In this document: one piece after another, positions 1 to 11,455 of the stretch
Layout of the letters: each line of letters starts with the position of its first letter
Position numbering within the stretch: the stretch's first letter is position 1
Assembly: GCA_902729315.2 (NCBI GenBank)
Contig: LR746269.1
Span: forward strand, 5,611,501 to 5,675,500
Origin: Spirodela intermedia
Lineage: Eukaryota > Streptophyta > Magnoliopsida > Alismatales > Araceae
Reading direction: 5' to 3'
DNA: 64,000 nt
The notes under the pieces: generated by a model
The model's database searches: none
Seen by the model: the letters and a program-made list of their open reading frames with translations, nothing else
What the model was told of the DNA's origin: nothing
Translations under genes and position numbers: made by a program

Positions 1-418
1 GCTCTCTTCCCCACTGGAAGGCCAGGAAGGCCGATTCCCAGTCCTCCCTCAGCTGCCATATCGCCACCGGTATCAAATGTCCGGCGAGTTCCACGCCGGA
101 GTCTCTCAGCGATCCCAGCGCCTCTTCCCTGGAGGAGCACTCTCCTCTGGTTCGCGAGATAAGCTCGAGGGCGGCCCTTAGCTCGGCGCCGCTGGCGAGC
201 TCACCGTCGAAGTCGGAGAGGAGAGGCCGGTGGCGGAGATGGTCGCCAGAGGAAAGGTGGGGGGAGAAAGGAGCGGCGAGAGTTGCAGTAGAGAGAGAGT
301 ACCGGCGTTTGGGAGGCACGGAGGGTGGAGGAGAGCACAGGAGCCGGCGAAGGAGATAAGAGGTTATCGCTGCTGCGGCGGCGCCGCCGCCGCTCCTGGG
401 CAGTCGCAGGAGCGCCAT
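1..418 (-). CDS. Partial pentatricopeptide-repeat protein, 5' end only
   Basis: The reading frame opens at an ATG (complement of 416-418) and stays open to the left edge, giving about 139 residues. The N-terminus (MALLRLPRSGGG...) is rich in Ala, Arg and Ser and lacks acidic residues for about 60 residues, as in a mitochondrial or plastid presequence. Near the edge it reads AIWQLREDWESAFLAFQWG; the 'AFQWG' phrase before the first repeat is typical of organellar P-class PPR proteins. Such proteins bind organellar RNA. The gene is head-to-head with the PPR gene at 607. The family call rests on this lead-in region only, because the repeats themselves lie outside the window. Confidence 0.68.
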   Translation of the reverse strand, partial: MALLRLPRSGGGAAAAAITSYLLRRLLCSPPPSVPPKRRYSLSTATLAAPFSPHLSSGDHLRHRPLLSDFDGELASGAELRAALELISRTRGECSSREEALGSLRDSGVELAGHLIPVAIWQLREDWESAFLAFQWGRE

Positions 419-606
419 CAAACGAGGGCTTGTTGAGGAGGTAATCCGGCCGGCCGGTCCGTTCCCGGTCTCCTCGTCCCCTGCTTGATTGAGCCGTCAT
501 TTTTAGGGGGGAGCGAGAGAGAAAGAGAGAGAGAGAGAGAGGACTGGTTTTGTGGTCGTCTTCTTCCCTGTCGGTCTCACCGGAACCCTAAGACGGCGGC
601 GGAACG
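419..606. promoter_or_regulatory. Short divergent promoter between two PPR genes
   Basis: Only 188 bp separate the two start codons. The spacer holds a GA-rich run (about 511-541) near the plus-strand gene and no clear TATA box. It must contain both 5' UTRs and core promoters, unless the transcripts overlap. Confidence 0.45.
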
Positions 607-1722
607 ATGGAGGTCTTCTCCAGGGGCCGCCTCTCCTCCGTGCTTCTTCACAGAGCCAAGCTCGTGCTCTCTGCAAGCCCTAGACCCTCGTTCTTCTCGT
701 CGCTTCCAGAGTCGGCGGCGGCGCCGCTGAGTCTGAGCACCCGGACGAAAACGCCATTGGAGAAGCAATTCGAGGTCTGGATCGACCGTCTCCGGCCGGG
801 ATTCACCGCCGGTGACGTCGACTCCGCTCTCCAGGCACAATCCGATCCCGACCTCGCTCTGGACATCTTCCGGTGGAGCTCTCATCACCGGGGATACCGC
901 CACAGCGCCGCCGTGTACCAGACCATGCTGAGGATATCCATCTCCGGCCGGCGATTCCAGCAGGTGGAAGCCCTAATCGACGAGATCCTCGCCGGCGCCT
1001 GCTCCGACGCCGATCTCCCCCTATACAACCTCATCGTCCGCTTCTGCTGCTCGAGGAAGCACCTCTTCTCCCGCGCCTTCGACGTCTTCAAGAAGATGCA
1101 GCGATCTTCCTGCAGGCCCTCCGTGGAGACCTACTCGATGCTGCTCAGCGTGCTCGTCGGGAGATTCAGCAAGCCGAGCGTCTCCTTCGTCTACCTCCAC
1201 GCGATCCGCTCCCTGGCCAGGCAGATGAAGGCCTCGGGGGTGATCCCCGACACCTACGCCATGAATCTGATCATCAAAGCTTACTGCAAGTGCCTGGAGA
1301 TGGATGACGCCGTGAGGATCTACAGGGAGATGGGGCTCTACGGCTGCGAGCCGAACCAGTACACCTACGGATATCTCGCGAAGGGGTTCTGCGAGAAGGG
1401 GAGGACGGAGGACGGATTAGGATTCTTCAGGGAGATGAGGGAGAAGGAGCTTGTTCCGACGAAGAGCGTCTACATGGTCCTGGTTTGCAGCCTCGCCATG
1501 GAAGGAAGGTTCCTCGAGGCCATTGGAATCCTCCGCGACATGCTGGGGAACTCTGTGATTCCTGATCTGCTGACCTACAGGACCTTGCTGGAGAGCTTGT
1601 GCAGGGAGGGGAAGGCCAACGAGGCATTCCAGCTGCTCGAAGAACTGAGAAGCTCGGAGGGCGCCATGGATCAGAAGACGTATTCAAATCTGCTGGATGG
1701 ATTGCGTTGGCTCTGTCAGTGA
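607..1722 (+). CDS. Organellar PPR protein (At3g25210-like), single exon
   Basis: This intronless gene encodes 371 residues, from ATG at 607 to TGA at 1720-1722. Residues 1-50 are Arg/Ser-rich and fit an organellar transit peptide. Helical repeats follow, with 35-residue units clear at about 212-246 (VIPDTYAMNLIIKAYCK...), 247-281, 282-316 and 317-351, and more degenerate ones before. No E, DYW or SMR domain follows, so it is a short P-class PPR protein, expected to bind RNA in mitochondria or plastids. The layout (early 'LEKQFEVWIDRLRPGFT' and 'PDLALDIFRWSS') recalls the Arabidopsis At3g25210 group; that relation is from memory. The GC content is high compared with its surroundings. Confidence 0.88.
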   Translation: MEVFSRGRLSSVLLHRAKLVLSASPRPSFFSSLPESAAAPLSLSTRTKTPLEKQFEVWIDRLRPGFTAGDVDSALQAQSDPDLALDIFRWSSHHRGYRHSAAVYQTMLRISISGRRFQQVEALIDEILAGACSDADLPLYNLIVRFCCSRKHLFSRAFDVFKKMQRSSCRPSVETYSMLLSVLVGRFSKPSVSFVYLHAIRSLARQMKASGVIPDTYAMNLIIKAYCKCLEMDDAVRIYREMGLYGCEPNQYTYGYLAKGFCEKGRTEDGLGFFREMREKELVPTKSVYMVLVCSLAMEGRFLEAIGILRDMLGNSVIPDLLTYRTLLESLCREGKANEAFQLLEELRSSEGAMDQKTYSNLLDGLRWLCQ

Positions 1723-2272
1723 TTTCTTCTCACAATTACCTTACCTCCTCGCTAACTGATCAGGAAGGTGAAGCCAAGCGAGCCAGTCTATCTGAGGGGA
1801 TGACGGCAAGAACTCCTCACTATCTTTCTCTCAGATTTGATCGAGATTGAACTAGATTTCATCTTGGTCAACCACAATTTGGCGAAGGAAAAATCTGTTC
1901 ATATCGATCGGATGAAATCTCCGGAAAAGGAGTGATCTTCCCAGTCTGCAACAACATAATGGGCATTCCTTGCTGCTTGTCTGGATCTCATCCGCTTCTG
2001 TATGGAGAAAGTGGACGAGGCTGAATGATCCCAGCTCGGAATTTTTTGAGAAGATTGGGTCAGATGAAGAGGGTTCTGCCTATTTTTTCTGCTCACAGCC
2101 TGATCGGTCTCTGGTAATGAGATGTTCTTGTTGACTCAGTAAGACCATCTCCCCGACTTAGCAGGAAGGGAGATTTTTCCATCTTGCTAGAAATGGACGC
2201 CAGAAATAGAAATCGGCCCCTACTTGGCATGGTTTTCGCCATCTTTCTTCTATAATTTTGCTAATTTTATGA

Positions 2273-2322
<50 letters not shown>

Positions 2323-2801
2323 TCTCACTCTCACTCCCTCTCTCAATTGAAGGTCTTTCTCAAGTCTCTCTGAACGCCTGGACAGAACATGTTCTCCAGG
2401 GGGTTTGGTCAAATTTGGGTTTTTTCATATATACCCTGGAAAAGTTTGGAGTTCTGATTGCAGCCGGGAGGATATGGAATTTTCTTGTAAGGCCTCCCTT
2501 CTGGGGATGATAGTATATCTACGAAAATACTTTTCGAAGCCTGGGGTTATCTTACATTTTGCGCCCCTGTTTGACGAAGAGAGTAAATATGTAAAATGGT
2601 TTTGAAGGTTTAAATTGATAATGTGTGTCTAAGTTGGGATTTATGCAAAACACAGACTGTCGTTCCGTGCGAATCAGGCGAAAACCCTAACCGCCTGTGA
2701 TCTCTCTGTGCTTCCTCAAATCAACAAGAAGAGAGAAGAGGAGATTGAGCGTGGTGAGGGAGTGTCTCCCCGTGGACGGGAGGAGGAAGAAGAAGAAGAA
2801 G
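1723..2801. other. Intergenic: PPR 3' flank and C1D promoter, with CT repeat
   Basis: No gene seen. It contains a (CT)n microsatellite of about 42 bp at 2276-2317. The final 100 bp before the C1D start codon are purine-rich (GAGGAGGAAGAAGAAG) and probably form its 5' UTR. Confidence 0.5.
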
Positions 2802-3825
2802 ATGGGAGTGGCGGGAGCAGAAACGGAAGACGGTGTCGTCCCAGAGTCTGTCGTGGAGGCCATGGGGCGGACTCTCTCTGGCATCCGGGACTTAGAGAGC
2901 AACATGCAGCAGTTCCTCGCCATTGCTGAGCCCGACGTGCTCGCCGAGCTTCCTCCTCTCCATCGCGCCCAAGTCTTCCTCGTTCTGGCCAAGTGCGCCT
3001 CGGTACTTTTTTCTGGTGCGAATCCTCTTCCCTTTCCTTCAATTCGTCCTCTTAGGTCTCTCCTTCTTTGGTCGATGACACTTCTACCTATGTTCGCCTC
3101 CGATGGATGCGGCAGTGCGGTTGAGATGTAGTGGCATTCGTCCGGAAGACCACGCCCTGAGATTAGAACTCGTACGACTCTTGATCCCTTTTTAGTGTAC
3201 TCCATGCCGGGATTTATTCTTTCGATCCCATTTCATTTCCGTTCTGCCTTTCAGGAGAGGGTTAGCTTGTGCGAGGAGAAATTCCATCAGTACGGTGATT
3301 GGAGCAGAGGTCAGTGATGAATACTTGTCGTTATTGTTGTTGCAATTTTCTGTGGATGATTGTTCATGTCAGTCATCTTCTCATGCTCCACTCCTTTCCG
3401 CTTCATCTCGGTCCAGCTCCATTGAGGCCTTCCACGACCATAAACTACCAGGCAGCCACCCGCTTCATCGACCATTCCCTTCCCGACCTTACAGCAGGTG
3501 CAGTTCAGTCCGACATTGCAACAGTTGGGGCTGCTTCCTTCCTTTCTGCGTTCATGGTAAATTGAAGATTTAATCTGCTTTTTCAGAGCAGAGGAGAAGT
3601 ATGAGGGATATCAGCAGGCGCGGAGCGGTCAACGGCAGAAACTCTGAGAGCCGCGGATCCCGCAAGAAGAGGAAGTATGAAACCTCGGATAAGAAATCTG
3701 TTAGTGCTGCTGCTCAAGAGTTTCTTGAGAAGGCTGCCCGCGAGCTTCTCGGTTCCAACAGTTGTGGATTAAAGGGGCCTTTGCGGGACATTGCTTCGGA
3801 AGAAGAGGAAGCACAGATGAACTGA
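2802..3825 (+). CDS. C1D: C1D / Lrp1 (Rrp47)-type nuclear exosome cofactor
   Basis: Five exons join in frame: 2802-3015, 3116-3171, 3255-3309, 3417-3497, 3587-3825 (645 nt, 214 residues). All introns are GT-AG. The protein carries the Sas10/C1D fold: an N-terminal helical part ending KCASVLFSVRLRCSG, then RPEDHALRLELERVSLCEEK, then the conserved APLRPSTTINYQAATRFIDH and LPDLTAEQRRSMRDIS, and a basic C-terminus (GSRKKRKYE) that could act as a nuclear signal and RNA-binding tail. In yeast and animals this family partners Rrp6 of the nuclear exosome in 3' processing of rRNA and snoRNA. The start is the first ATG after a purine-rich leader. A good donor site (CTG|GTAAGT) lies 13 nt after the stop, so a 3' UTR intron is likely. 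Confidence 0.9.
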
Positions 3826-3838
3826 TGACCCTTTGCTG

Positions 3839-5431
<1,593 letters not shown>

Positions 5432-5464
5432 GCTTGTCAGAGCGGAATGAAGAACACTTTGTGG

Positions 5465-5820
5465 GGGCCCTTTTTGTTTGATTTTAATCGAATAAATTCT
5501 CACTTCTTATTTTTAAATACAATCCGAGAAATAAAGTCGTTACCATCCTGATAATGAATATAATAACCGATCTATTTCAATTGGATTATTTCTTAAGATT
5601 CCAATAGTAATAAAAATATATATTAATAAAGAGTTTAAAATATGTTATCTGATTCTAATCGGATGAATTCTCAATTCTTATTTTTAAAATGCAATTCAAG
5701 AAATAAAGTGTTTACTTCCCCTGATAATTGGTATAGTACCTGATATATTTAAATTGGATTATTTCTTAAGATACCCATGTTAATAAAAAAATCTCTAAAT
5801 AAATAATTTAAATAATGTTA
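5465..5820. repeat. Direct tandem duplication of an about 178 bp AT-rich unit
   Basis: Two adjacent diverged copies begin with TGATTTTAATCG / TGATTCTAATCG and end with TAATGTTA-like sequence. Shared blocks include 'TTATTTTTAAA', 'GAAATAAAGT' and 'TTGGATTATTTCTTAAGAT'. The copies meet near 5647. Confidence 0.75.
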
Positions 5821-6466
5821 TCATCAAAGGCCCTCCACGTGTATCCTTGCAGGTGTCGTAGGGGTAACGAGCCCAGTAATCCCAGCGGCGGCCCACACAG
5901 CCCATTTTTCAGAGTTTGGACCTCAACTTTGGCCCAGAGAGGAAGCCAGCCCCGTCCCCCCCCCCCCCCCCTCTCTCTGTCTGGGTACTTTACGACGATA
6001 TGTACCATTTTTCGGGTCTTTTCTTCAGGCCCGGGCCCACCTTAAGGCCCGAGCCGGGCCCAGATTCTAAGGTTGGCCAAGGGACGCTTCCTCCACGTCA
6101 AACTTTCATTAAATACATGAGCTCTTTATTTTACTCAAACAGAGAAGTAAATACACTCCATTCCCGATAATTAAATGCCTGCAGAATCTGGAGGTGTTCT
6201 TGTCCACAGGTGTGCCCAACGATCTCAATGTATAGGTCAATTTCTCACGCTTCTGTTCACACTAGCAGACAGAGAACCCCAGATGGGCCTTCAGTTTCTG
6301 GCCTCCACACTTGTCGTCCTCTTCACGGAACCTCCAAATTCTCTCTCTTTCTCTCTCTCTTACTGGGCCCTCTCAAGCCCTCTTCGGATTTGTCGGATTT
6401 AAATATTTTTTCTCGGATAACCACGTCTTAACGACATGATTAGGTTTCAAAATCATCGTTATAATA

Positions 6467-6503
<37 letters not shown>

Positions 6504-7181
6504 TGTGGGCCCTTTTCGTCCCAAGATCTAGAAGAGAAGATGGAGAGATGGTCTCGTTTACACGTGTGTCCAAGTTCAAGGTCACACGCTTCTGTTCACA
6601 CCAGGGGGGAGGGAGAATGATGCTTCTGGGCCCATCTTGTCTCCTGGGGCCCAAAGAACCCGGAGGTCCACATCAGCAGTCCTTTTCTCTTAATGGGGCC
6701 ACTGCTTTGGGCCGGCTCTTCCCTACGATCCTTTCCGACACATTTTATTATATAATAAAATGCAATACTATTTTAATTATACTGGGCCAACGTATTAATG
6801 GGCTTTAATTATCCCACTGACGGCTTTAATTCCTGTGGAGAACCATGGGACGGGATTCAGGCCGGTCAACCATGTTTCAAAATTAGGGCCGGGGACCACA
6901 CGTGATGGTCTGTCCTATTTACACGTGGCGAATTCTGGTCTTCACCTACTCATTGCGGGATTCTCATTCTAGAAGCCCGTTATGAAGACCGAGTTGGTAA
7001 CGAGTCGAAACGATTCGGACCTCACTGCACAAGAGACAGAGGAGAGAGAAAGGAGAGGATAGAGAACACCGGCGATTGGATAGGAGGGTATGATTATGTA
7101 CACGACGAGGGGGGAGGGGGAGGAGGTCGCGGCGGCGCAACCATCCCGCCACCGTCCGCCATCGCCGGAGCGCCTCCGGCG
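5821..7181. other. Intergenic with G-box and GGCCCA motifs; DnaJ8 3' flank
   Basis: No gene seen. There are many TGGGCC/GGCCCA words (TCP site-II-like) and several ACGTG cores (near 5838, 6563, 6901 and 6923). A C-run lies near 5958-5970 and a GA repeat at 6471-6500. Both flanking genes end here (convergent), so these are not an obvious promoter for either one. The last part is probably the 3' UTR of the J-protein gene. Confidence 0.4.
6471..6500. repeat. (GA)15 microsatellite
   Basis: A pure GA run of 30 bp following AATATTAA. Confidence 0.9.
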
Positions 7182-7857
7182 TCAAATGTAAGGGTTGATG
7201 TGTGAGGAGTAGTCCCGTATTCCGGCGCCTTCCCACCCCATCCACTCCTCCCAGAGGTCCCAGCTCGGATCGTACATCCCCCTCATCTGATCGTCCCCCT
7301 CGTCGCTCCATTCCTGCTTCCTCTGCGGTTCCTCCGCCTCTCTCAGGCTGTTCATGACGATCTGATCCAGAAGAAGAAGGAAGGAGATGGAGGAAGCGGA
7401 TCGTCATCAGCGACAGAGGCTTTTGTGATGCGACAGGGAGGAGGATCGGAAGATTCTTACATCGTATGCCTCGTTGATCTGATGGAATTGGGTGCCGCAG
7501 TTGCTTCCCTTGCACACATCCGGATGATACTGCAGATCGAAGGAAACAATCACTCAGACCGCGATCTCGATTTTCCAAAAGGATGAGAAATCAGCCGAAA
7601 GGGTGCGATGATCCGAGATGAATCACCTGCAGCGCGAGCTCTCGGAACGCCTTCTTGACCTCCTTCTCGGATGCGCCAGGCTGAACCCTAAGCGTCCTGT
7701 AGTGTTCCTTCAGGCTTCCGGCGTAGTAAGCGGAGGAAGAAGCCACGCAGCAGATCACTCGCCGGCGCCGGCCCCACCTCCCGCCGCCGCCAACCTTCGA
7801 CGGCTCCGACGATCCCCCGCCGCCGCGAGTCACCGCCGTCGCCACTGCTGAAGCCAT
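7182..7857 (-). CDS. J8: Chloroplast J-domain protein, DnaJ8-type
   Basis: Three exons read on the minus strand: 7857-7627, 7529-7461, 7361-7182 (480 nt, 159 residues), with both junctions between codons. Residues 1-50 form a basic, Ser/Ala-rich plastid-like transit peptide. The J domain follows, with the HPD motif at residues 79-81 ([12 protein letters not shown]) split from helix II by intron 1. After the domain, the C-terminus [21 protein letters not shown] and the ending NPYI closely match plant DnaJ8 (At1g80920), a small stromal co-chaperone of Hsp70 reported to affect photosynthetic protein stability. The ATG chosen at 7857 is the only one giving a normal transit peptide; upstream in-frame codons would run into the promoter. 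Confidence 0.93.
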
Positions 7858-10024
7858 CTCCTCCGCCTCTCTCTCCCACCTCCCGCTCCTCTCTCTATAT
7901 ATAATCACCGAGATCTTTCCAATGGATGATCCCCTGAGAAGCTCCCCCACCGGCGGCGGAGATTTTTCCTCCCCCGAAGACTCCAAAAAAAAGGGATCAG
8001 AGAGGAAGATGGACTGAGATGATCTTTCTTCCCCCCTCCCCCCCCAGATGAAGACCCCTCCTCTCTCTCTCTCTCTCTCTCTCTTTACCTGAAGAAGAAG
8101 ACGACGCCGACGTGGCGAAGCCTTATCAGGATCCCAAGTTGGAGGGTCGCGTCAGATTCTCGTAAGGTGGGCCCAGAGTGGGGCCCCAAATTTTGGCGGG
8201 GAGCTCTATCCCCAGCCTATCGGGTTCTCCGGATGACGTCAGCCGACGGCGTTACCGTTATTTTTCGTTCTCCGTCGTTATTCTATTCAGGGGCGGTGGC
8301 GACGGTGTTCCTAAGTCGGCAGTGGAAGATAAGAGGATCCCCACCCATACCCGGCACGTGCGGTGATCGTTCATCTGGGGTCAGTTTAGATCGAAATTGG
8401 GCGCCGTCTCTTGGGTCTAACCCGATCGACTGGTTAGAGCCAAGGTTGACTTGGGCATTGACTGGGATTGGAACGGAGTGATCTCTGAATTAGTCCCTGT
8501 GGGTTGACTTGATCAGGCACAATATCGATTTGGATTGAGATTGTGTACCCCCAAGAGATTTCGATTCCACGGCAGTCGGTCAGCTGATCGCAAGAGCAAC
8601 ATGAATATCTAAATTTTACTTTACGATTTGACCTCGATGAACATCACATATGTCCCCATTTGGAAAAGTTGACCTTGGTGGGGCCAACTGTCCAAGTGGG
8701 CCTTGAAGTCAACGTCACCAACCAACAAGTTATCCCATTAAATCATATATTTCATTGATATGGATGCATGACCCGACCTCCTCGAGTTTGACTCCTTGAT
8801 GAATATCTAAAAGGGATACCTTCGAATATTTTCTTAAATTAAAAATGATAATAATTTTTATTAATGTTTTTAAATGATATAAGACATTAGTACATATGAG
8901 GATATCAACAAAGTTGGGCCGCATCAGTGCCACAATGAGCCCAATATCAAGGTCCAAGCTTCCCTTGGTTCAGTCTGTCGAATGGTATGCGACTTTGGTT
9001 GTCACCTCCATGACAAGTAGTGTCTATCTGCATGGAAACTTTGTGGAAGAAGATAAATATAAGAGGAAGGGTATCAGTGCTTCACACAAAAGAGTAATAA
9101 GAGAGAGAAAAGCTCGAGTGTCTATTGCTCACTACTTTAGCTTATGGAACTCCCCTCAATTTCAACCTAGTTCAATTAACTAGAGTCTTAGTATGTGTGA
9201 ACTATATAAGTTAACCCTGACTCAACTCAAGATGGCCTAATAAGAGAATTGGACGCATCTTAAATGTGCCTGAATTTAATTTTCTTTATCTTTTTTTTTT
9301 CATTTTTAATTGTTTTGATTTATTTATTTTGTTTAAATCAAATTTTAAGTGCCCAAATAACTGATTTTTGACATATTTAAAGGTTTATCTGTAGCTTAAG
9401 AGGCATTCAATCGATTCTACTTATTTATTTATTGTTTTTAAGGTGAAATTTTTTCACAGAAATCAAATATTTTGTAGATTTAATAAAAAGACATTTCAAC
9501 TATTCACATAAATCAACTACGAAAACCCTATCAAATTGTTAGTTTTTCTTATTTTACGTTGCGTCACGCTCCCAGCTGGTTAATATTTTGTTCTCCCTGC
9601 ACGGCACACTCTGTCTGCACATGCACATACTCGTGCGCCCCCACCGTGCCACTGCTGTCTGGCCGCTGTGCTGTGGCGTGTATGTAACAGCCCTCAGTGT
9701 GTGCCTCCCAGTGCCACGGCAAGCCCAATATCATGGCCCAAGTTTCCCTTTTGTCAACCAGGGCTTGCGGATAGGGCGGCTGGGAGGCCGGCGAAGAGAT
9801 AAGCCTGTGAGAATCTTGCCCCGCCATCTGCTGTGTTCCTCTCTCTCTTAGAGAGAGAGAGAGAGAGAGGGGCCTAGCATGTGCGGTTCCAGCGCCAGCT
9901 ATGGTGACTGTCGTCTGCCTGGTCCCTGAAGTTGCCGACCTCCATGTGAACCGCTTAGTACCCAACCCGGTTTCTGATCGCCATCTCCCCTCATTCTTTC
10001 CCTCTCCTCTCGACGTCAACAGAA
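7858..10024. other. Intergenic: J8 promoter and repeat-like DNA
   Basis: A TATATATAA element (7896-7904 on the minus strand) lies about 40 bp upstream of the J8 ATG, very close for a TATA box. A CT run lies at 8059-8084 and an interrupted CT/GA run near 9840-9870. The stretch 8600-9560 is AT-rich with no convincing exon. Confidence 0.4.
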
Positions 10025-10448
10025 ATGGCGGTGAAGGGCCTCTCTCTCTTCCTCGTCCTCATCCTCTTCGCGCTCCTCAGCCACCTGCGCCTCGCGGCGG
10101 CAGCCGCTGGGGAGGCCCGACTCCCGCTGATCCCGCCAGTGAAGACTCATCGGCTTCTTCATCTCGGTGAGATCCATCTTCAACAAAACCCAAAAGTCCA
10201 GAGGGCTTCCTTCTTTCTCACGATCTTTTCTCTCGCCAGTTTCGAGAGGACGCTCCGTAGGCGGGGAGTGGCGGATGGCGGCGGGGAAGAAGGTCACAAG
10301 CGGCAGTGGGTCCCGTGGCGGCGGTGCAGCGACGAACCTCCGGCGAGGGAACGGCAATGGCACTGGAGATGCCGTCGCCCCCGTTGGCGCCTCCTGGCGG
10401 GTAGCGGCGGCGGGGTTGACCCTCACCCATCTCTTCTTCCTCTGGTGA
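10025..10448 (+). CDS. Putative small secreted or GPI-type protein, two exons
   Basis: I do not recognise this protein. The model joins 10025-10166 and 10240-10448 (351 nt, 116 residues) over a GT-AG intron. Residues 1-29 form a clear signal peptide (MAVKGLSLFLVLILFALLSH...). A short Pro/Arg/His stretch follows, then a Gly/Ser/Asn-rich middle and a hydrophobic C-terminus ending in FFLW, a layout compatible with a membrane or GPI anchor. The signal peptide is the best evidence. The second exon was chosen because it joins in frame and removes the frame mixing of the unspliced reading, so it is inference. The alternative is that only exon 1 is real. Confidence 0.4.
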
Positions 10449-11455
10449 TAGGCTCTTGGTCAAAAAAGAATGCCCCTCTCTCTCTCTATCTCTCTCTGTA
10501 TATCTCTGTAACTTTCTTTCTCTAGCCCCTTGGACGGATCATGATTTCACATCTAATAATGCAGCGAGAGATGCATTCAGATACAGAAACTTACGAACCA
10601 AAGAACCTAAACAAACTTCCAGGGGGCATATTGCAAGCACATTAAACAAAAAGGCTCGTCAAGAGTTATGAAAAACGAAGATCACAGGCAAATAAGGTAA
10701 AATACCCACGAGCAATGATCCAATAGGGGGGGGGGGGTCGGTTCTTCCAAGAACTCGGGAGGGGAGAAAAAAAAAACCTGTACATTTCATGAAGTAAGAT
10801 GGAAGAAGAAACGGTAGAACCTTGGGTCAGTGAAGTGTGCAGCCTTCTCTCCGCGTTCTGGGCAGTCTCTTCGTTTGGCAGTGGCTGTTCTTCGCGGGCA
10901 TACAGGTCAACCATCGCCTGAAAAATGTCAACTCAGGGGAGATCATCTCATTTTCTGTGAACCCACTGCCCTTTCTCTGTCTTCCTGGCATTATAAGTCA
11001 GAGGAGATTGACTCTCAGCTGACCATGGACATAAACCTACGGGGAACTAGGGAAGATGACCCAATGGTGACGGCCTGCAGGAGCTCCTCTCGGTCCATTC
11101 CATGGTCTCACACCATGAAAAGCTTCCTTCCATGGAGCCTCATCGGGATCTACCCTCCTCTTCAAGGTATCAAGCTCCAGCACAAGCTCTCTGTCTCTGT
11201 CTCTCTCTGTCTCTATCTCTCTCTTTCTGTCTAAACAATGTTCGACCATGTCTACCCGTTCTTTGACTCCTGTTTTCATCTCCGTGCACCTCGAGAACTG
11301 AACCTCGAGACCGCCATGAGTGCTAACAGAGAGAAGAAAGAGAATGTGCTCCTCCTCGTCGCAATTTCTTCAACCCAAAACTCCATGGCTGGGGAGCACT
11401 GCTGTCAGCCACAAGGAGCATCTGAGCCCGAGCCGCCCATTCATACTCCCACGGA
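10449..11455. other. Intergenic with an unassigned exon-like stretch
   Basis: CT-rich runs lie near 10473-10510 and 11190-11230, and a G-run at 10729-10737. On the minus strand, 10918-10830 has acceptor and donor signals around an open stretch that I could not attach to any gene. Immediately right begins the AUG8 last exon. Confidence 0.35.

Noticed and set aside
8896-9183. Plus-strand frame of 95 codons
   Set aside because: It has an ATG, but there is no family resemblance, and it lies in AT-rich repeat-like DNA without splice or promoter support.
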